From contig CM039510.1 in NCBI GenBank assembly GCA_022432975.1, positions 34,831,677 through 34,895,676 of the forward strand: a DNA stretch of 64,000 nt, read 5' to 3'. Below the pieces are notes generated by a model. The model searched no databases, was not told the origin of the DNA, and saw only the letters and a program-made list of their open reading frames with translations. This document shows positions 36,261-49,261 of the stretch, one piece after another. The translations under genes and the position numbers were made by a program. Origin of the DNA: Begonia masoniana (Eukaryota; Streptophyta; Magnoliopsida; Cucurbitales; Begoniaceae). Position 1 is the stretch's first letter. The number at the start of each line of letters is the position of its first letter.

Positions 36261-36642
36261 ACATCTTCCGATAGACAACAGAGCAACAACTCAACCTACA
36301 GAAAAGAACTTACTCACTTCACTGAAACCATTCAAAAACATTTCAAACCATTACATTACTAAATCCAGTGGGTACCAACATTAAATCCCAACAGAATTCT
36401 ATAAATAGGAAAAATCTCGAAATCGTATTCAAAACATTGAAATCACTACTGTAATGAAAATTTAACATACTCAAATTGAAACACCGTCAACTAAACTTTC
36501 ACACCAACAGACATCAGTTAATCCGCCTCATCAGTATACCAGTTCGAGACAGAGAAGTGCTCCTCCAACCCCATCTATTCATCAGTAAACTCAGGGAATT
36601 CACCTGCAGTATCCTCAACACCTACATCACAAAACTCATCTA

Positions 36643-36662
36643 TTAGCCTAATGCTAAGTAAG
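36643..36662 (-). other. LTR hairpin of D
   Basis: Plus strand TTAGC-CTAAT-GCTAA then GTAAG, as in B. Confidence 0.75.
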
Positions 36663-38139
36663 TAAAGCAGTAATGAAATGAATTGCTGAAACATAAATTC
36701 CTAAACATGCAATTTCTACTTTCTCATCTCAGTTGCATACACATACGTTCATAAACTGATCTGATCCCTTGGTTCCCTTGGGAGTGGGATCAATTCTCCC
36801 AATGTCATACATCCTCTACTCGATTAAGGGGCGGATGAATTTCCTTAATAGCTTATCTGATCCCTTGGTTCCCTTGGGAGTGGGATCAATTCTCCCAATG
36901 TCATACATCCTCTACTCGATTAAGGGGCGGATGAATTCCCTTAATAGTTTGTCTGTCACATTCAGTTCATACCTTACCATTCTTACATGGAAATTCATTT
37001 TCGTAATCTTTTAAAAACATGATGCATGACATGCAAAATCATTCACAAGATGCATAACCCTACTGTTTTGTGATGTAGGCTCGAAGGCACATGCATACTT
37101 TACTTACCTGTCTCTCCTGGAAATGCTCGGTTACAACTACTCCAGAAGCTCGCTCACCTAAAGTCATGACAGTACATTAATCCAACTCTTACTAAACCTT
37201 ACCAAAACTCAATAATATGTTTGAAGAAATCGATTTGAAACTCTGCTACCCGTGCATTCCCATTTATCACCAAGAACCTGAACCCACCCTTAATCACAGA
37301 AACCTCGAAATCTTTACATTGTATTCTCTCAGTAAACTAATCGCTAAAATGCAAGAAAACAAGACTTACCTAGGTTGAAGGAGAATCGGGCGAGAGAATT
37401 GCCTAAAGAGTTCTACTGTTCGAGCTGAAAACCGAAAGAGGGAAATAGGGAATAGTGGCGGCTACTCTCACTGGACTTTTCCTTAAATAGGTTATCCACT
37501 ATGTAAAATTCTAATTACCATCATGCCATCGCCTGATCATTTATTAACCTAATCAACAACTCCCCCAACCTTTCTATAAAAGTACATCATTAATAATAAA
37601 TTAAATTTTGGTTCAATGGAACCAGGTGCTACAATTATCCAATTTGATTCGAATCAACAAAAGAAACGTACAGAATTGGGGTTCTTCGAGAGTCCCCACC
37701 TCTCTCGCCAGAGTTTCTACAACTCCCAAAACTAACAACTAAAACTCTCTTACCCTACATTCTTTTATTTATTTATTTCTTTTTCTTTTAACCACTTCTC
37801 AACGTATTTAAGTTTTAACTCCTTACTATTTATTTCTTCTAGAATAGGTAAACCTAATAGTAGGTTTATTAAAGACATATTCCTTTTAATTTACATCTAT
37901 GATTTATAATACATACATAATAAAAAATTTGAAGGAATTGTCAATATTTTTTATTTTTTTTTTCAGTTTATTAAGAATCGCTAAATTTATCTGTTTGTTA
38001 ATAAATTGCAAAAGTACATGTTAAATTTACAAAAATAGTAAGAAATGATGAAAAATGAGATAACAAATTCAGAATATTGATTTGTAATATCTTAAAAATA
38101 TTTTAAAAAATCAAGAAATATAAAGCAATATCACGACTA

Positions 38140-39330
38140 GATTTATCAAGATTAATACTGCATTTTTCATTAATATAAAAAGCAAATGACTTGTTAATAC
38201 GACCTAACATTTTGCAACATTAAATAAGTTAAATTTCACTTATTATCTAAATCGATTTTCAATTTTCTTGGTTTATGTTGAATAGTTTTACAAAAAAAAA
38301 AAATATTCTTGTTATCACGAATTATACCAAATAATGTAAGAAATTCTAGATTTAATTAATTCAATACGAGACGAAATATGAATAATAACATCTTTAACAA
38401 TCAAATTTAAAATATGACACACGAATCTGATATGAAAAAAGAGTAATATGTAATTGGAAATAATCTTTAAAATGAGATATAACTACATTATTAGCAATAG
38501 TATTGTCAAGAATTATCCTAAAAATTCTATCTCTAATTCTGAAATATTTGTCACAATATATTTACATATAGTGATACCAATGTGAAGATATTAACAGTTA
38601 CGAAATGCTAAAATTATTTTGTTTAATTATCAATTCATCAGTAAAATGTAAAGTTACAACTATATAACTTACAAAATTATGTGCACTCCATAAATTAGAC
38701 GTAATACAAATAAATATTGACTGAGCATTTGCAGAGAATATAATTAATTCATTTCTCATATTATATAACATTTTAACAATGTTGTTTCTTGTCCTATTTC
38801 TAGGTGTACTTTAAAACTAGGAGTAACATATATTTTCATAAAATTTTCAAATGTTTCCTTATCGATAAATAATAACGACAACTCAGATTGTGCTACAAAT
38901 TTTACATTCATTTTCTCATTTTATTTTGTGAATATATGAATGGGTCACTACCATTACCATTCAATTGTATTTGTGTAAGATCCCTTACTTGCTCATTTAA
39001 GTGATATTTTTAGAACGTTTACCAATTGTGCTAATTGAACTACTGAAAAAATATACAAAATTTCTTATGCAATATTTACATAGAGCACTAATTTCCATTT
39101 TCCACTAATTTTAACTTCTATGACTCGAAATGATTTCATTTTTATAACTCAAAATAATTTCATATATAAGACATTTTATTTATTTTTTGTAGATAAAGAA
39201 GTCGATATTTGTGCAGATGATTGTCTCATTAAAAATGCTCTCTATTTTCTTCAATATCATCATCAATATTATTTATATTATAATTGTGCAAATCCATAAT
39301 AATTAAAATTAAATATCTAAAATAAATTTA
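38140..39330 (-). pseudogene. Decayed hAT transposase, minus strand
   Basis: Minus strand aligns by eye with the plus-strand hAT transposase at 43766-45250 over about 1.2 kb: shared words include TTTATGGAGTGCACATAAT, GATAATAAGTGAAATT and AATTATAATAT. Numerous stops and indels make it non-functional. At 38182-38195 it preserves the uninterrupted site (AACAAGTCATTTGC) that the 301-bp MITE occupies in the other copy. Confidence 0.8.
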
Positions 39331-39632
39331 AATAGTAACATAATACCACAAAATCAACAATAGTTTGTAAGTGGTATGAATTTAATCATCTTCGCATATA
39401 CGATACATACAAAATTAGTACAAAAAATTACTCATATAAATAAAATTAGGAATACTATAAAAATATATAAATAAAAAAATCCATTGAAATATATCTTATT
39501 GAATGAACAGAAAAAGTATAAAAGTTTGTAAGAGCAAGAGTGATTGATGGAAGATTAAATATAGAGAAGTAAGAGATTAACATATTGAAGAATTTCTGTT
39601 GATAAAAATTGAAGAAGAAATGTGATATCTAT

Positions 39633-41033
39633 TAGGGGTGGAATCGTTGCGGTTCAGATCAGATCAAACAGAATTGGAACCGAAGTCGGTTCGGTTTTTG
39701 GTCAAAGAAACCAAAACCAAACCGAGGAGAACGGAAAACCGAGGTTCGATTTTCGGTTCTTCTCAGTTGGGTTTTGGTTTTGGGCTCGGTTTTTCCTGTT
39801 TTGGGTACGGTTTTTTTCGGTTTTTTTTTGTTTCTTTTTTTTTGGGTTTTGGTCGATTTTCAGCAGTTTTTTCAAAATACTAGCACGACTACTTAAAATG
39901 CAAACTTACAAAAGACTAGCACTTAGATCATAGATCAAACTTACAATGCATTAAGTAATCAAATTTCACAAACTCCTTTTAGTACAAATGATTCAATCAT
40001 GATTCTCAAAGATGCAAAACAGACCTGCAAGTTGAAATTAACAATATTCTCATACCGTCTCTATGCAAATCTGCATTTCTGTCAACCAAAAAAAAAAAAT
40101 CTTCATCGTCGACCATGTGCTACCCGAGTAAATAGTCTGAAATTTCTAAAAAGAAAAATCAGATTACCAGTCACAAACACTCCACCATATACAATCAGAT
40201 TACCACAATCGCAAACATTCCACCATACACAATAACAATGCTAAAAAAAAAAAAACATACGTAGCACAAAAAAAGAGAAACATAACGAACCAAAGTCTTC
40301 TAAAGCCTTTCAACACACACAAAAGCAATCACATAAGCACACAAATTTTTTAGAGAAAATCAGAAATACTCAGTCATAGCAATCAGGCTGAAACATAAAG
40401 AATTATAACCACAAGGACTTTTCACAAACACTTTTTGTGCATCACTCACCCATCAGACACCAGATTGGGAGATTACAAAGAAATAAGAATAACAATCATA
40501 CAAATACAGAGAAAATCATAAATACAATTAGATTACCCTTTATACGATGACATTCTGAGCGAGACGCCGAGAGCTACCGCAGAGAATCAGAGCTCTCAAA
40601 GTCGTCAGGCGAGGAAGCGAGTAGAGCTCAGTGCCAGAGCTCGAACTTTGATCGAGAGATGGGAGACGACAACCGTGCGAGCGACGGTGTAGAGAATCGA
40701 AGCTCTCGGAACTCGATAGTCGAAAGTGCAAAGTTGAAATCAGAAAGAACGTCGGTCCTTTCTGAGGAACTAAGGGAGAACGTCGGTCGTCGATGAAAAT
40801 CAAAGCATGAAATCAGAAATCAGAATCAGATTGTCGTTTAGGGTTAGGTTAACTGCTAAGGTCGGTTCGATTCAGTTTTACTCAGGTTTTCTGAAGTAAA
40901 ACTGAGAACGGAACCGAAGATTGTCGGTCTTGTCAGTTCGGTTCACATTTTGGTTTTAGTCCCTTGGAAAGCAAACCAAATCAAAAGCGTCGGTTCAGTT
41001 ACCCGCTTCAAACCGAACTAGGTCCCACCCCAT
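39633..41033. mobile_element. Non-autonomous hAT element (GGTTCGGTTTT-rich)
   Basis: Starts TAGGGGTGG and ends CCACCCC(AT). The flanks ATATCTAT (39625-39632) and ATATTTAT (41034-41041) match at seven of eight bases, as expected of hAT. Both ends carry CGGTTCGGTTTT/AAACCGAAC words. Size and style match 527-1900, so the two may be one family. No transposase is visible. Confidence 0.8.
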
Positions 41034-41041
41034 ATATTTAT

Positions 41042-43374
41042 AGAGGAAAGAGGAGAGAAATAAGGGTGGGAAAAAATCGGTTCCGTTCGCTTTTGGAGTT
41101 GAACCGGACGAAACTAACTTTTTTCGGTTTGTAAGAAAATGGAATTGAAACTGAACCATCCAAGGTAGGATACCGGATTGGAATCGGACTAAAAATTCAT
41201 GTTCAATTGCAATTCAATTCTTTTTTTTTTTAACAAAATCAATGTTCTTAAAAATATAAAATTACTAAATTTTGAGTGTAATAAAATATCAATTAAATAA
41301 ATAAATAATTTAAATACTAATCAGACAACTTCATTAAATAACTCAATTTAGCCAATTTATTTTTCAATAACATAATTCAGTCAATAATTAATTCAACCAA
41401 ATTACTAATTTAGTAATAATCTAAGCAATTTAATCACTAATTAATATAATTTAATAATATATTCACTAATTATATATAATCTACTAATTGAATCACTTAT
41501 TAATATAATTTAATATTTTTTTTACTAATTAAGTAATAATTTAATTATTTAATCACTAATTAGTACAATATAATGACTAATTAAGCAATAATTTAATTAT
41601 TATTTACTATATAATGGCTAGGAATAACGTTTTTTTTATAATTTTTTAATATTTATTTTTATATTTCAATAGTTTTTTAAATGAATTTATTTTGATAAGT
41701 TTTTTAGTTCGGACTGATTTCTAAATTTTAGAACAAAAAAATAAACTAACATTTCTAGGTTCTTGAAAAGTAGAACAAAACGTTGGTTCCTTCGAACCAT
41801 ACCAAAAACGATTGGTTCTGTTCTATTTTTTGATCCAGTTTAGTTTAACCTTATAATGATAGTCAAACTTTTTACAATTTAACCTTACATTTTGACATAG
41901 TGCTAGTTAATTAGTCCACTTAGTACTTTATATTAACTTTTTTATAATTATCACTAACTAATAAACATTATGTAAGGATCACGTCACAAAAAGAATTAAA
42001 CTATAAAATTCTATATAAATTTAGCATTACTTATTAAATTTAGTATTAAAAATTAATGTTATGACAATGTCCATCTATGTCCCCATTGATCATAGACTTG
42101 GCAAACAGGCGCTCAACTTGGTTTGCTACAATAACTTGACGACCCGAGCCTGATGTTCTAGGCTCGTTAACCTGCTTAGGACCTGGCCAAAGGAGTTGGC
42201 TTGTTAGCCAAGTGGGCTTGGCCCGCAACTCGTCCATAGCCAATAGGCCACGAAGCACATAGGCCTCGCCCCCAGCCCGCCAGCCCGCCAGCGAGCCACT
42301 ATGCATAGCCCGCCCACTCTCGACCCGAAAGTTTATGCACTCTTCCCTCCTTTTTATAGCTTGTTGTTTGCTCATGTTCTACCTATCTAATGTGGGAATA
42401 TACTCTCTTTTTCACCTCCTCTCTCTTTCATTTTATACCTTCTCTTTTGCTCTTTGTTCTTCACATTCGATGCATTACTTTTCCTTTTTTTACTCATCTT
42501 GCTTTCTTTTCAAAATCATTTTGAAATTAAAATTATTTTTTTGTTGAAATATTTTTGTTTTTCTATTTGTCCAATAAAGTGTCTAATACTTTCTCTCTGT
42601 TTTATTTTAAATTAAAAATTAAATTATAGTTTAAAAATTAAATGTAACACTTAGTTTCTTTTCATGTATAATTAGAAAATTATTCAAGATATTTTATTGT
42701 GTTGTATTTCATAGTTAATATTGGTTGCTTCTATTTGAATTATTACTTTAAAATACATCTTAAAACATGTTTAACGGAGAGGGCATGTTCATTTTTCCCA
42801 AGCATCGAATAATTTCAGCTTGGCTCGTTTAGCTCGTGGCTAGTGAGCTGACTCGAGTTGAAATTTTTTTTGAGTGAACTCGTTAGGCTCAGCTTGTTAG
42901 ACTTGACAAACTCATTAAGCTCGACTCGTTTAACTCAATAGATTCGGTTAACCATATTTTTTTTGGGCTGAATTCGGCATGGTTCTGCAGACTCGTTTGT
43001 CATGTCTAATTGAACATTCACTAAAGGGCATTTGTGCTTTCTTCATGCACTCTTCCTTCTCTCAGACTCTTTCGTATCAGAGTATGCCCTTGCTCTCATA
43101 CATTTTGTTCGGAGTAAACTTGAGTTTTTCACCAGCACAACAATAAATAGTTGTTGATATCGTCGAGTTCTCAGTGCACTTTTAATGGTCGAGAAAGTTT
43201 TACTTTTTTTTTTTAATGTTTGGAAGCTTTAACATAATCAGAACCAAATTATGAAAATTGGTCCACTTCAGTTTGATTCTCAGCTACTGCTTGTGCAATT
43301 CTGGTATCATTATGCTGAAACGGCAAGTTTCCGGTTGGTTCAACTGGTAGGCTGGTACTCTCAGTTCTTGACAG
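41042..43374. other. AT-rich spacer with hAT subterminal fragments
   Basis: Around 41069-41200 and 41750-41850, GGTTCCG and GAACCA words suggest a decayed hAT-like element starting TAAGGGTGGGAA. At 42090-42320 (AGCCCGCCAGC) and 42790-43010 (ACTCGTTAGGCTC) there are two more subterminal word clusters. No gene supported. Confidence 0.45.
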
Positions 43375-43879
43375 TAGAGTTGTTTAACGGGCGGGTTGGC
43401 TCGCTCGCTACTGTAGCAAGCCGAGCCTAGCCCGGTCCCATGAGATAGGCCGAGTCGAGGCTAGGAATCTTATTCAACTTCTTAACTTCATTTCTCAATT
43501 AGTGCTCTTGATCAATTTCTCTCTTCTTACCATTCATTCTTTTCATCATTCAATAATGTATATTTTAATTTATTTTTTTTTACATTTGTTTACATAATTT
43601 TTAATTGTAGTTTTTATTAACTAAATATTTTTGTATTAAGTTTTTTAAGTTTTGTATATGTGGAGTTGATCAATTCACACTACCTACAAGCTTTTGTTGG
43701 ACATTGATTTTGTGGTATCAATTTATTATTAAAAATTTAATTTTATGTTTAGTTTTATTTATTATAGATCATCGCAATTATAATATTGATGATAATGACA
43801 TAAAAAAATTAGAAAATTAAATCTTAAATTTTCTGTAGTACAATCATTTACACAAATATCTACTTCACCTAGAAAAAAA

Positions 43880-45851
43880 AGACATAAAATTTGGATGTAT
43901 GGAAACATTTTGATTTAAAAGATATTAAACTTGCGGGTAAAATAAAAACTAGAGCTCCATGTAAATATTGTGCATAAAAATTATGCTTATATTTCTTGTA
44001 GCTCTACTAGCATCGCTGGTATATATTTTCAAAAATGTCACTTAAATGAGAAAACACGAGATTCAACACAATCTCAATTAAATGTTAGTGGTAGTCACAT
44101 TTTTACATATTCACAAAATAGAATGAGAAAAGGAAAAACATAACTTGTAGCACAATCCGAGTTGTCTTTATCATTCACCGATAGTGAAGTGTTTGAAAAA
44201 TTTATGAAAGAATATGTTACTCATAGTTTTAAATGTGTTCCTAGAAATATTACGAGAAATGATATTCTTAAAATATTTATGGATATGAAAAATAAATTAA
44301 TTACATTTTTTTCAAACTCCTTCAATATCTATTTGCATTACTTCTCATTTATGGAGTGCACATAATGTTGTTGATTATATAGTTGTAACATCTCATTTTA
44401 TTGATAAATCTTAATAATTAAATAAAAAAAATTTACGATTTCGTAATTGTGAATATTTTCATTCTGGCAACATCATCTATAGATTTATTATGACAATATT
44501 GCAAGAATATTTTATTAAAGATTAAATTTTTAGCATAACTCTTGATAATACTAATACTAATGATATTACTATTTCTTAATTTAAGGATTATTTACAATTA
44601 GATGTTACTCGTGGTTCTCTTTTTCACATGAGATGTGTGTGTCATATTTTAAATTTGGTTGTTAAATATGGTATGTTATATATTTCACCTTATATTGAAT
44701 TAATTAGATCAGCAATTTCTTATATTATTGAGTCTAATTCAAGAAAATAATAATATAAGGATTTTTGTAAAGCTACCCAACTTAAACCAAAAAAATTAAA
44801 AACCAACGTAGATAATAAGTGAAATTCAACTTATTTGATGTTGCAAAATGATAAGGCATATTGACAAGTTATGTAACGACCTCGACCCATAGGGGATCGT
44901 CAGGACCACCACGGGACTTGACTTGACATAACTTATACATAATCACATTTTGGGCATAGCTGCGCGCGCCATGTTTTTATCCGTTTTCGATTTTAACGTT
45001 ATGTTCCCCCGTCTACGTTTTTGAACGTTTTTAAAGGAATTTTAAAGTCCAAAAACCGAGTTAAGTTTTAAACGAAAGTAAAAAAAATTTATTCCCAAAA
45101 TGTGATTATGTATAAGTTATGTCAAGTCAAGTCCCGTGGCGGTCCCGACGGTCCCCTGTGGGTTGGGGTTGTCACAAGTTATTTGTGTTTTTATTAATAA
45201 AACGCAAAATATTAACCTTGACAAATCTAATTGTGATATTGTTAATACCTTTTTTGATTTTTTAAAACCTTTTTATTATGCTACAAACCAATATTCTGGA
45301 ATTTATTATCTTACTTCTAATATTATTTTTCATATTTTTGTAGATTTAACATGTAATTTTACAAAATATAGACTAGTAGATGAATTTAGTAATATTCTTA
45401 ATAAAATTGAAACAAAATTTAAAAAATATTGGTATAACATTCCTCTTATTTTTTGTTATGCGTGCATCATGGATCCAAGATTTAAATTAAAATAAAATAT
45501 GTCTTATGCTTAATAGGATTTCTACAAATTTATGTATTGCACCTTTAATTACTAGTGATGACATAACAACTAAAGTTGTTAATTTATATGCTTCTTATGA
45601 AACAAAATATTTCAATATTAATCGTTATTATTTACCACCTTCACATACCAAGAGTTATCCTAGTAGTAGTAGTGGTGGTGGTGAAAGTAGTTTTAGTCAA
45701 CAAAATAGTATTGATGATATATGTAGTGAATTACAAACTGAAAATTATTTTACTTCTTTTACAAATGAACTCAATATTTATTTTGAAGTTCGTTATCAAT
45801 TTGCTCGAGACAAGAATTTTGATATTTTAGATGGGTGGAAAAGACATTCTA
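43880..45851 (+). pseudogene. hAT transposase, N-terminal and central parts
   Basis: A degenerate BED zinc finger (APCKYC at about 43951) is followed by SLSFTDSEVFEKFMKEYV (from 44162), a catalytic-region remnant with MRCVCHILNLVVK (about 44629), then FFDFLKPFYYATNQYSGIYYL (about 45250) and YACIMDPRFKLK (45458-45493). The Ac-type hallmarks are recognisable but many stops and frameshifts intervene. The 301-bp MITE interrupts at 44873-45173. The frame runs to FDILDGWKRHS at 45850, where LTR E cuts it; it resumes at 58929. Confidence 0.85.
44873..45173. mobile_element. 301-bp MITE with 9-bp TSD inside the hAT transposase
   Basis: Imperfect terminal inverted repeats of about 85 bp (GTAACGACCTCGACCC at left, GGGTTGGGGTTGTC at right, with an inner shared CATAACTTATACATAATC block). 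Flanks ACAAGTTAT at 44864-44872 and 45174-45182 are identical. A 9-bp duplication suggests Mutator mobilisation. The paralogous hAT copy at 38182-38195 shows the empty site. Confidence 0.87.
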
Positions 45852-46080
45852 TGTAGCGACCCTTACACTATTCCTAAATTTCCCGTATTTTTTTTTTACA
45901 ACAGTTTAAGCGGAACTTAAACAAAATCAAAACAGTTAACATTGTTTGGAAAATCATTTAAATCTAAGTTGTTAAACTACTTAAAACAAATTATAAACAA
46001 TTGAAATAAACAATTAAAATCACTTTAAACAATTAAAAACCAAAACAGGGACAAGAGGGACATTTGTCCCGAAAATGACA

Positions 46081-46290
46081 GGGGCGATCGATCGCCCATT
46101 TCAGGCGATCGATCGACACATTAGAAAACAGAGGGGCGATCATTCGCCCCTCTCTGTGGTGACCGATCGCCCCGCGATCGATCGCCTAATTTGGGCAATC
46201 GATTGCCACACTCTTTGGATTTTTCCAGAGAGTGGCGATCTCCTTTGGCGATCGATCCCCTCCTTAGGGGATCGGTTGCCAAGTCCTCTG
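46081..46290. repeat. GCGATCGATCGC palindromic array of LTR E
   Basis: At least six near-palindromes of GGCGATCGATCGCC type (for example GGGCGATCGATCGCCC, GGCGATCGATCG, GGCAATCGATTGCC, GGGGATCGGTTGCC) in about 210 bp. Open frames across it on both strands are by-products. Confidence 0.85.
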
Positions 46291-46862
46291 GAATCAATTT
46301 TCCAGAGAACTCCACCTCTCTCTTTTTTCCTTTTCTTTTCCTTCCATACAACACACACTTTATTTTCTTTATTACCACTAACACCACATACACTTTCACA
46401 ATACAATTTGACATCAAACCACCCAAAACTCCTACATCCTCCATAATCTCACTCAAAACTGACTCGAGACGCATTTAACACGAAATACGTTTTCACGAAA
46501 ATGAACTATGTGGATCCGTTTAAAAACTAAACGTTTCCTTCTGTTAAAAATCACCAAGCAGTTTCATAAAACTTAGATCAAAGCCTTAACAAAACGTTTT
46601 ATAAAATCAGTTTACCCAAAACATCTATACCTCATTCTATCAGCTAACCAGAACCAAACATTCTAATATGTTCAACTATACAATTTTTTCTACGATCTAA
46701 CTATCGTGTCTCAAAATACCTTTACATCTTTCCCCACGGGTCAAATATGCGTCGACTGCCCAGCACGCTACCACGGGCATTCTCCTTCAATCTGTACAAT
46801 CATCTGGTAGAGAGAAATCCTCTTCACCTTGCTCTATGTCACATACACCATAAAGACACCTA

Positions 46863-46883
46863 TGAGATAAAAATCTCAGCAAG
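46863..46883 (-). other. LTR hairpin of E
   Basis: Plus strand TGAGAT-AAAA-ATCTCA then GCAAG, identical in stem to A with one change in the trailing motif. Confidence 0.75.
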
Positions 46884-47594
46884 TTCTACGTAAATGCTAA
46901 TGCATGATCATGTATGAGCAATGCTAAGAAAACCGTCAATGTCCTTTCATTTCAGTACGTGTCAGTCTTGGTTATTGGGGCCTTTCTTAGTCAGATGGAT
47001 AGGGCACATCAAGCGGATAGACAGCTCACACCATTTGAAAGGAGGGAGACCCGCTCACCATGGAACACCAGGTCTGAACCTCTCCCCGAATAACCACCAT
47101 GCGTTATTTACTATGATACTTTACTTGCTACATGCATGCAATTCTTTTTCCTTAAAATCAATGCACAAATTCATTTTCATGGCATTTTGAATACTGTGAT
47201 GCATGAACAATTCAACATCCAATAAAACATACACAACGATCATACCATCAAAACCTCTCAATACATCAAACATCGTAACACATATCCTATAAAACAATCA
47301 AACCTAATCTACCCAACCAAAGCAAGGCAATTAAACAAGCAAGCTCCAACAATCCTCAACAACAAATTTCGACATACGGTGTAGGCCAATCGGCCACAGT
47401 AAGTCACGAGAACTTACCTGTCGTCCATTGCAACTCTAGCTCCGTCCACGAGCATTGTTCACCTAAGGCAAATTCACCACAATTGTCGTTAATACGAGTT
47501 TAAATCATTGAACGTCCAAACTAACGAAACCTTAACTAAAGAAGTTTCCTAGTGTTCTAATTTAACTAATCGAGGCATTTTATCGAGTAACTCG

Positions 47595-49194
47595 TGTTGA
47601 CTTAAATGGTGTTTAAGTCTAACTAAGTTTTTGATGATGTATTTGAATGTTAAGTATGTAATTTGATTATGTTGATTAAATGAGAATAATGAATTATGCA
47701 TGTGATTCAATCTGTTGGAAATGCCCATGATGTATTTGAATGTTAAGTATGTAATTTGATTATGTTGATTAAATGAGAATAATGAATTATGCATGTGATT
47801 CAATCTGTTGGAAATGCCCATGATGTATTTGAATGTTAAGTATGTAATTTGATTATGCTGATTAAATGAGAATAATGAATTATGCATGTGATTCAATCTG
47901 TTGGAAATGCCCTTGGAAAGGGTATTTTAGTAGTCTAACAACTGTGATTAAGTGTACAGGGCTAAATTAGTGTAACAGGGCTGAAAAATTGTTAAACAAA
48001 GTGTACATCCACCGGTGAAGTAGAAATTGCTAAACGACAAAGGCGTAGTATTTAAATGAAGGCTTCTACCGATAAACAGAATTTTTCGGTGTGATAGCGA
48101 AGAAAAAAGTTACATCTACCGATCGATAAACGACAAAAGGAGAAGTCGTTCAGAGGCTACTTCAACCGATCGCTAAACGACAAAAGGCGAAGTCGTTCAA
48201 AGAATTACTCCTGCCGATGGCGTTTTCAAGCTACTCCTGTCGATGGCGTTTTCAAGCTATTCCTGCCGATGGCGTTTTCAAACTACTCCTGCCGATGGAG
48301 TTTCAACGTGCTTCTGCCGATGACACTCAAAGCTTACATCTGCCGGTAGCATTTCAAGTTGCATCTGCCGATGACGTTCAAAGCTTACATCTGCCGGTAA
48401 CATTTCAAGTTGTATCTGCCGATGACGTTCAAAGCTTACATCTGCCGATAGCATTTCAAGGTGCTTCTGCCGATTGTGTTATAAAGCTGTTTCAACCGGT
48501 GATCTTCCGCCTGAATTCAAAATAACCGCGAAGCTACAGTGACGTCGTTTTCAGCTTTAACTCCAGAACATTAATGGCGACGACGAACAGCAATTTCAGA
48601 TGCAACGGATATCTGCTTAAGTACGGATGCTTCCCAACGGTAACATTTTTCCACTTCTAGAAAGAAGCATTCAATTCTGTAAGGCAGAAATCAGACAGAG
48701 TATTTAAGTCGAGGTTAGAGCACGAAGGAACTTCTTTTGCGAATTTTATTCTTGAGCCCTAACCTGCGAATTTTTTATCATACTCTGAAAAATCTCATCT
48801 ACTCCTCTCGAACCTAAACTTGAGATTTAATCTTTGAGGGAGTTTAGATTGTATTGATTTTTACAAACTCACAATTCTGTAAAGGCTGTAATTGATGCCC
48901 GTGAAGTTCAATTAAAGTGTAAAGGCAGTAGATCGACGCCTGGAAGTTCGATCTGGTTTTCTTGTGCGGAGCATGTTAAGAATCTTCAAGAGGGAGCCTT
49001 GAAACGTGGACGTAGGCAAGCTTAGCCGAACCACGTTAAAAACTGTGGTGTCAATCTCTCTCTCTCTCTCTTGCATTGTTTGATTATTTGCTGTTTTCAT
49101 ATTATTTGAACATAAGAGAGAAATTAATTAGTTTAGTAAATTAAGTTTTAAAAAGGCTAATTCACCCCCTCTCTTAGGCAATCTCGATCCTACA
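47595..49194 (+). repeat. 5' LTR of the Sirevirus
   Basis: 1600 bp. Near its start a 93-bp unit (GATGTATTTGAATG...) is repeated three times (47636, 47729, 47822). At 48005-48500 it carries the array CATCCACCGGT, TAAACGACAAAAG and CTGCCGATGACGTT words. A CT-dinucleotide run is at 49055-49070. Confidence 0.93.
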
Positions 49195-49196
49195 AT

Positions 49197-49208
49197 TGGT
49201 ATCAGAGC
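49197..49208 (+). promoter_or_regulatory. Primer-binding site (initiator Met tRNA)
   Basis: TGGTATCAGAGC, two bases after the 5' LTR; complementary to the 3' end of plant initiator tRNA-Met. Confidence 0.93.
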
Positions 49209-49261
49209 AAGGTTTATCATTGTCTAAGTTGTGTTTATACACTCTGTGTTATATATTTACC

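Larger units (their letters stand above)
35421..37633 (-). mobile_element. LTR D: 2.2-kb solo-LTR-like insertion
   Basis: Plus-strand TGTAACACCCCG to CCAGGTGCTACA with perfect ATTAT duplications (35416-35420, 37634-37638), placed within the gypsy LTR. A tandem pair of 97-bp units beginning CTGATCCCTT lies at about 36761-36954, matching the pair in B. Minus-strand donor CTAG/GTAAGT is at 37370/37369, a perfect consensus; hairpin at 36643-36662. Confidence 0.87.
23431..37871 (-). mobile_element. Decayed compact Ty3/gypsy retrotransposon split by nested insertions
   Basis: Two short LTRs (23431-23656, and 35412-35420 continued at 37634-37871) bracket minus-strand gag, protease, RT, RNase H and integrase remnants in gypsy order. 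Three insertions interrupt it: A (27549-29828), B with C inside (30140-35094), and D (35421-37633), each with its own target duplication. Removing them leaves about 5 kb, the size of compact chromovirus-like elements. Next to the 5' LTR the internal sequence has TGGTATCACAGC on the minus strand (about 35396-35407), one mismatch from the usual initiator-Met primer site. All coding is broken. Confidence 0.88.
35412..37871 (-). repeat. 5' LTR of the Ty3/gypsy element, split by LTR D
   Basis: TGAATTAT (35412-35420 region) is cut by LTR D and resumes at 37634 with ATTATCCAATTTG. It ends near 37871 in TTTATTA where the other LTR has TTTATCA. Target duplication of the whole element is unclear: GACA lies at 23427-23430 and 37874-37877. 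Confidence 0.8.

Noticed and set aside
39622..39933. Phe-rich frame near 39622
   Set aside because: Translation of CGGTTTT words in the subterminal region of a hAT element.
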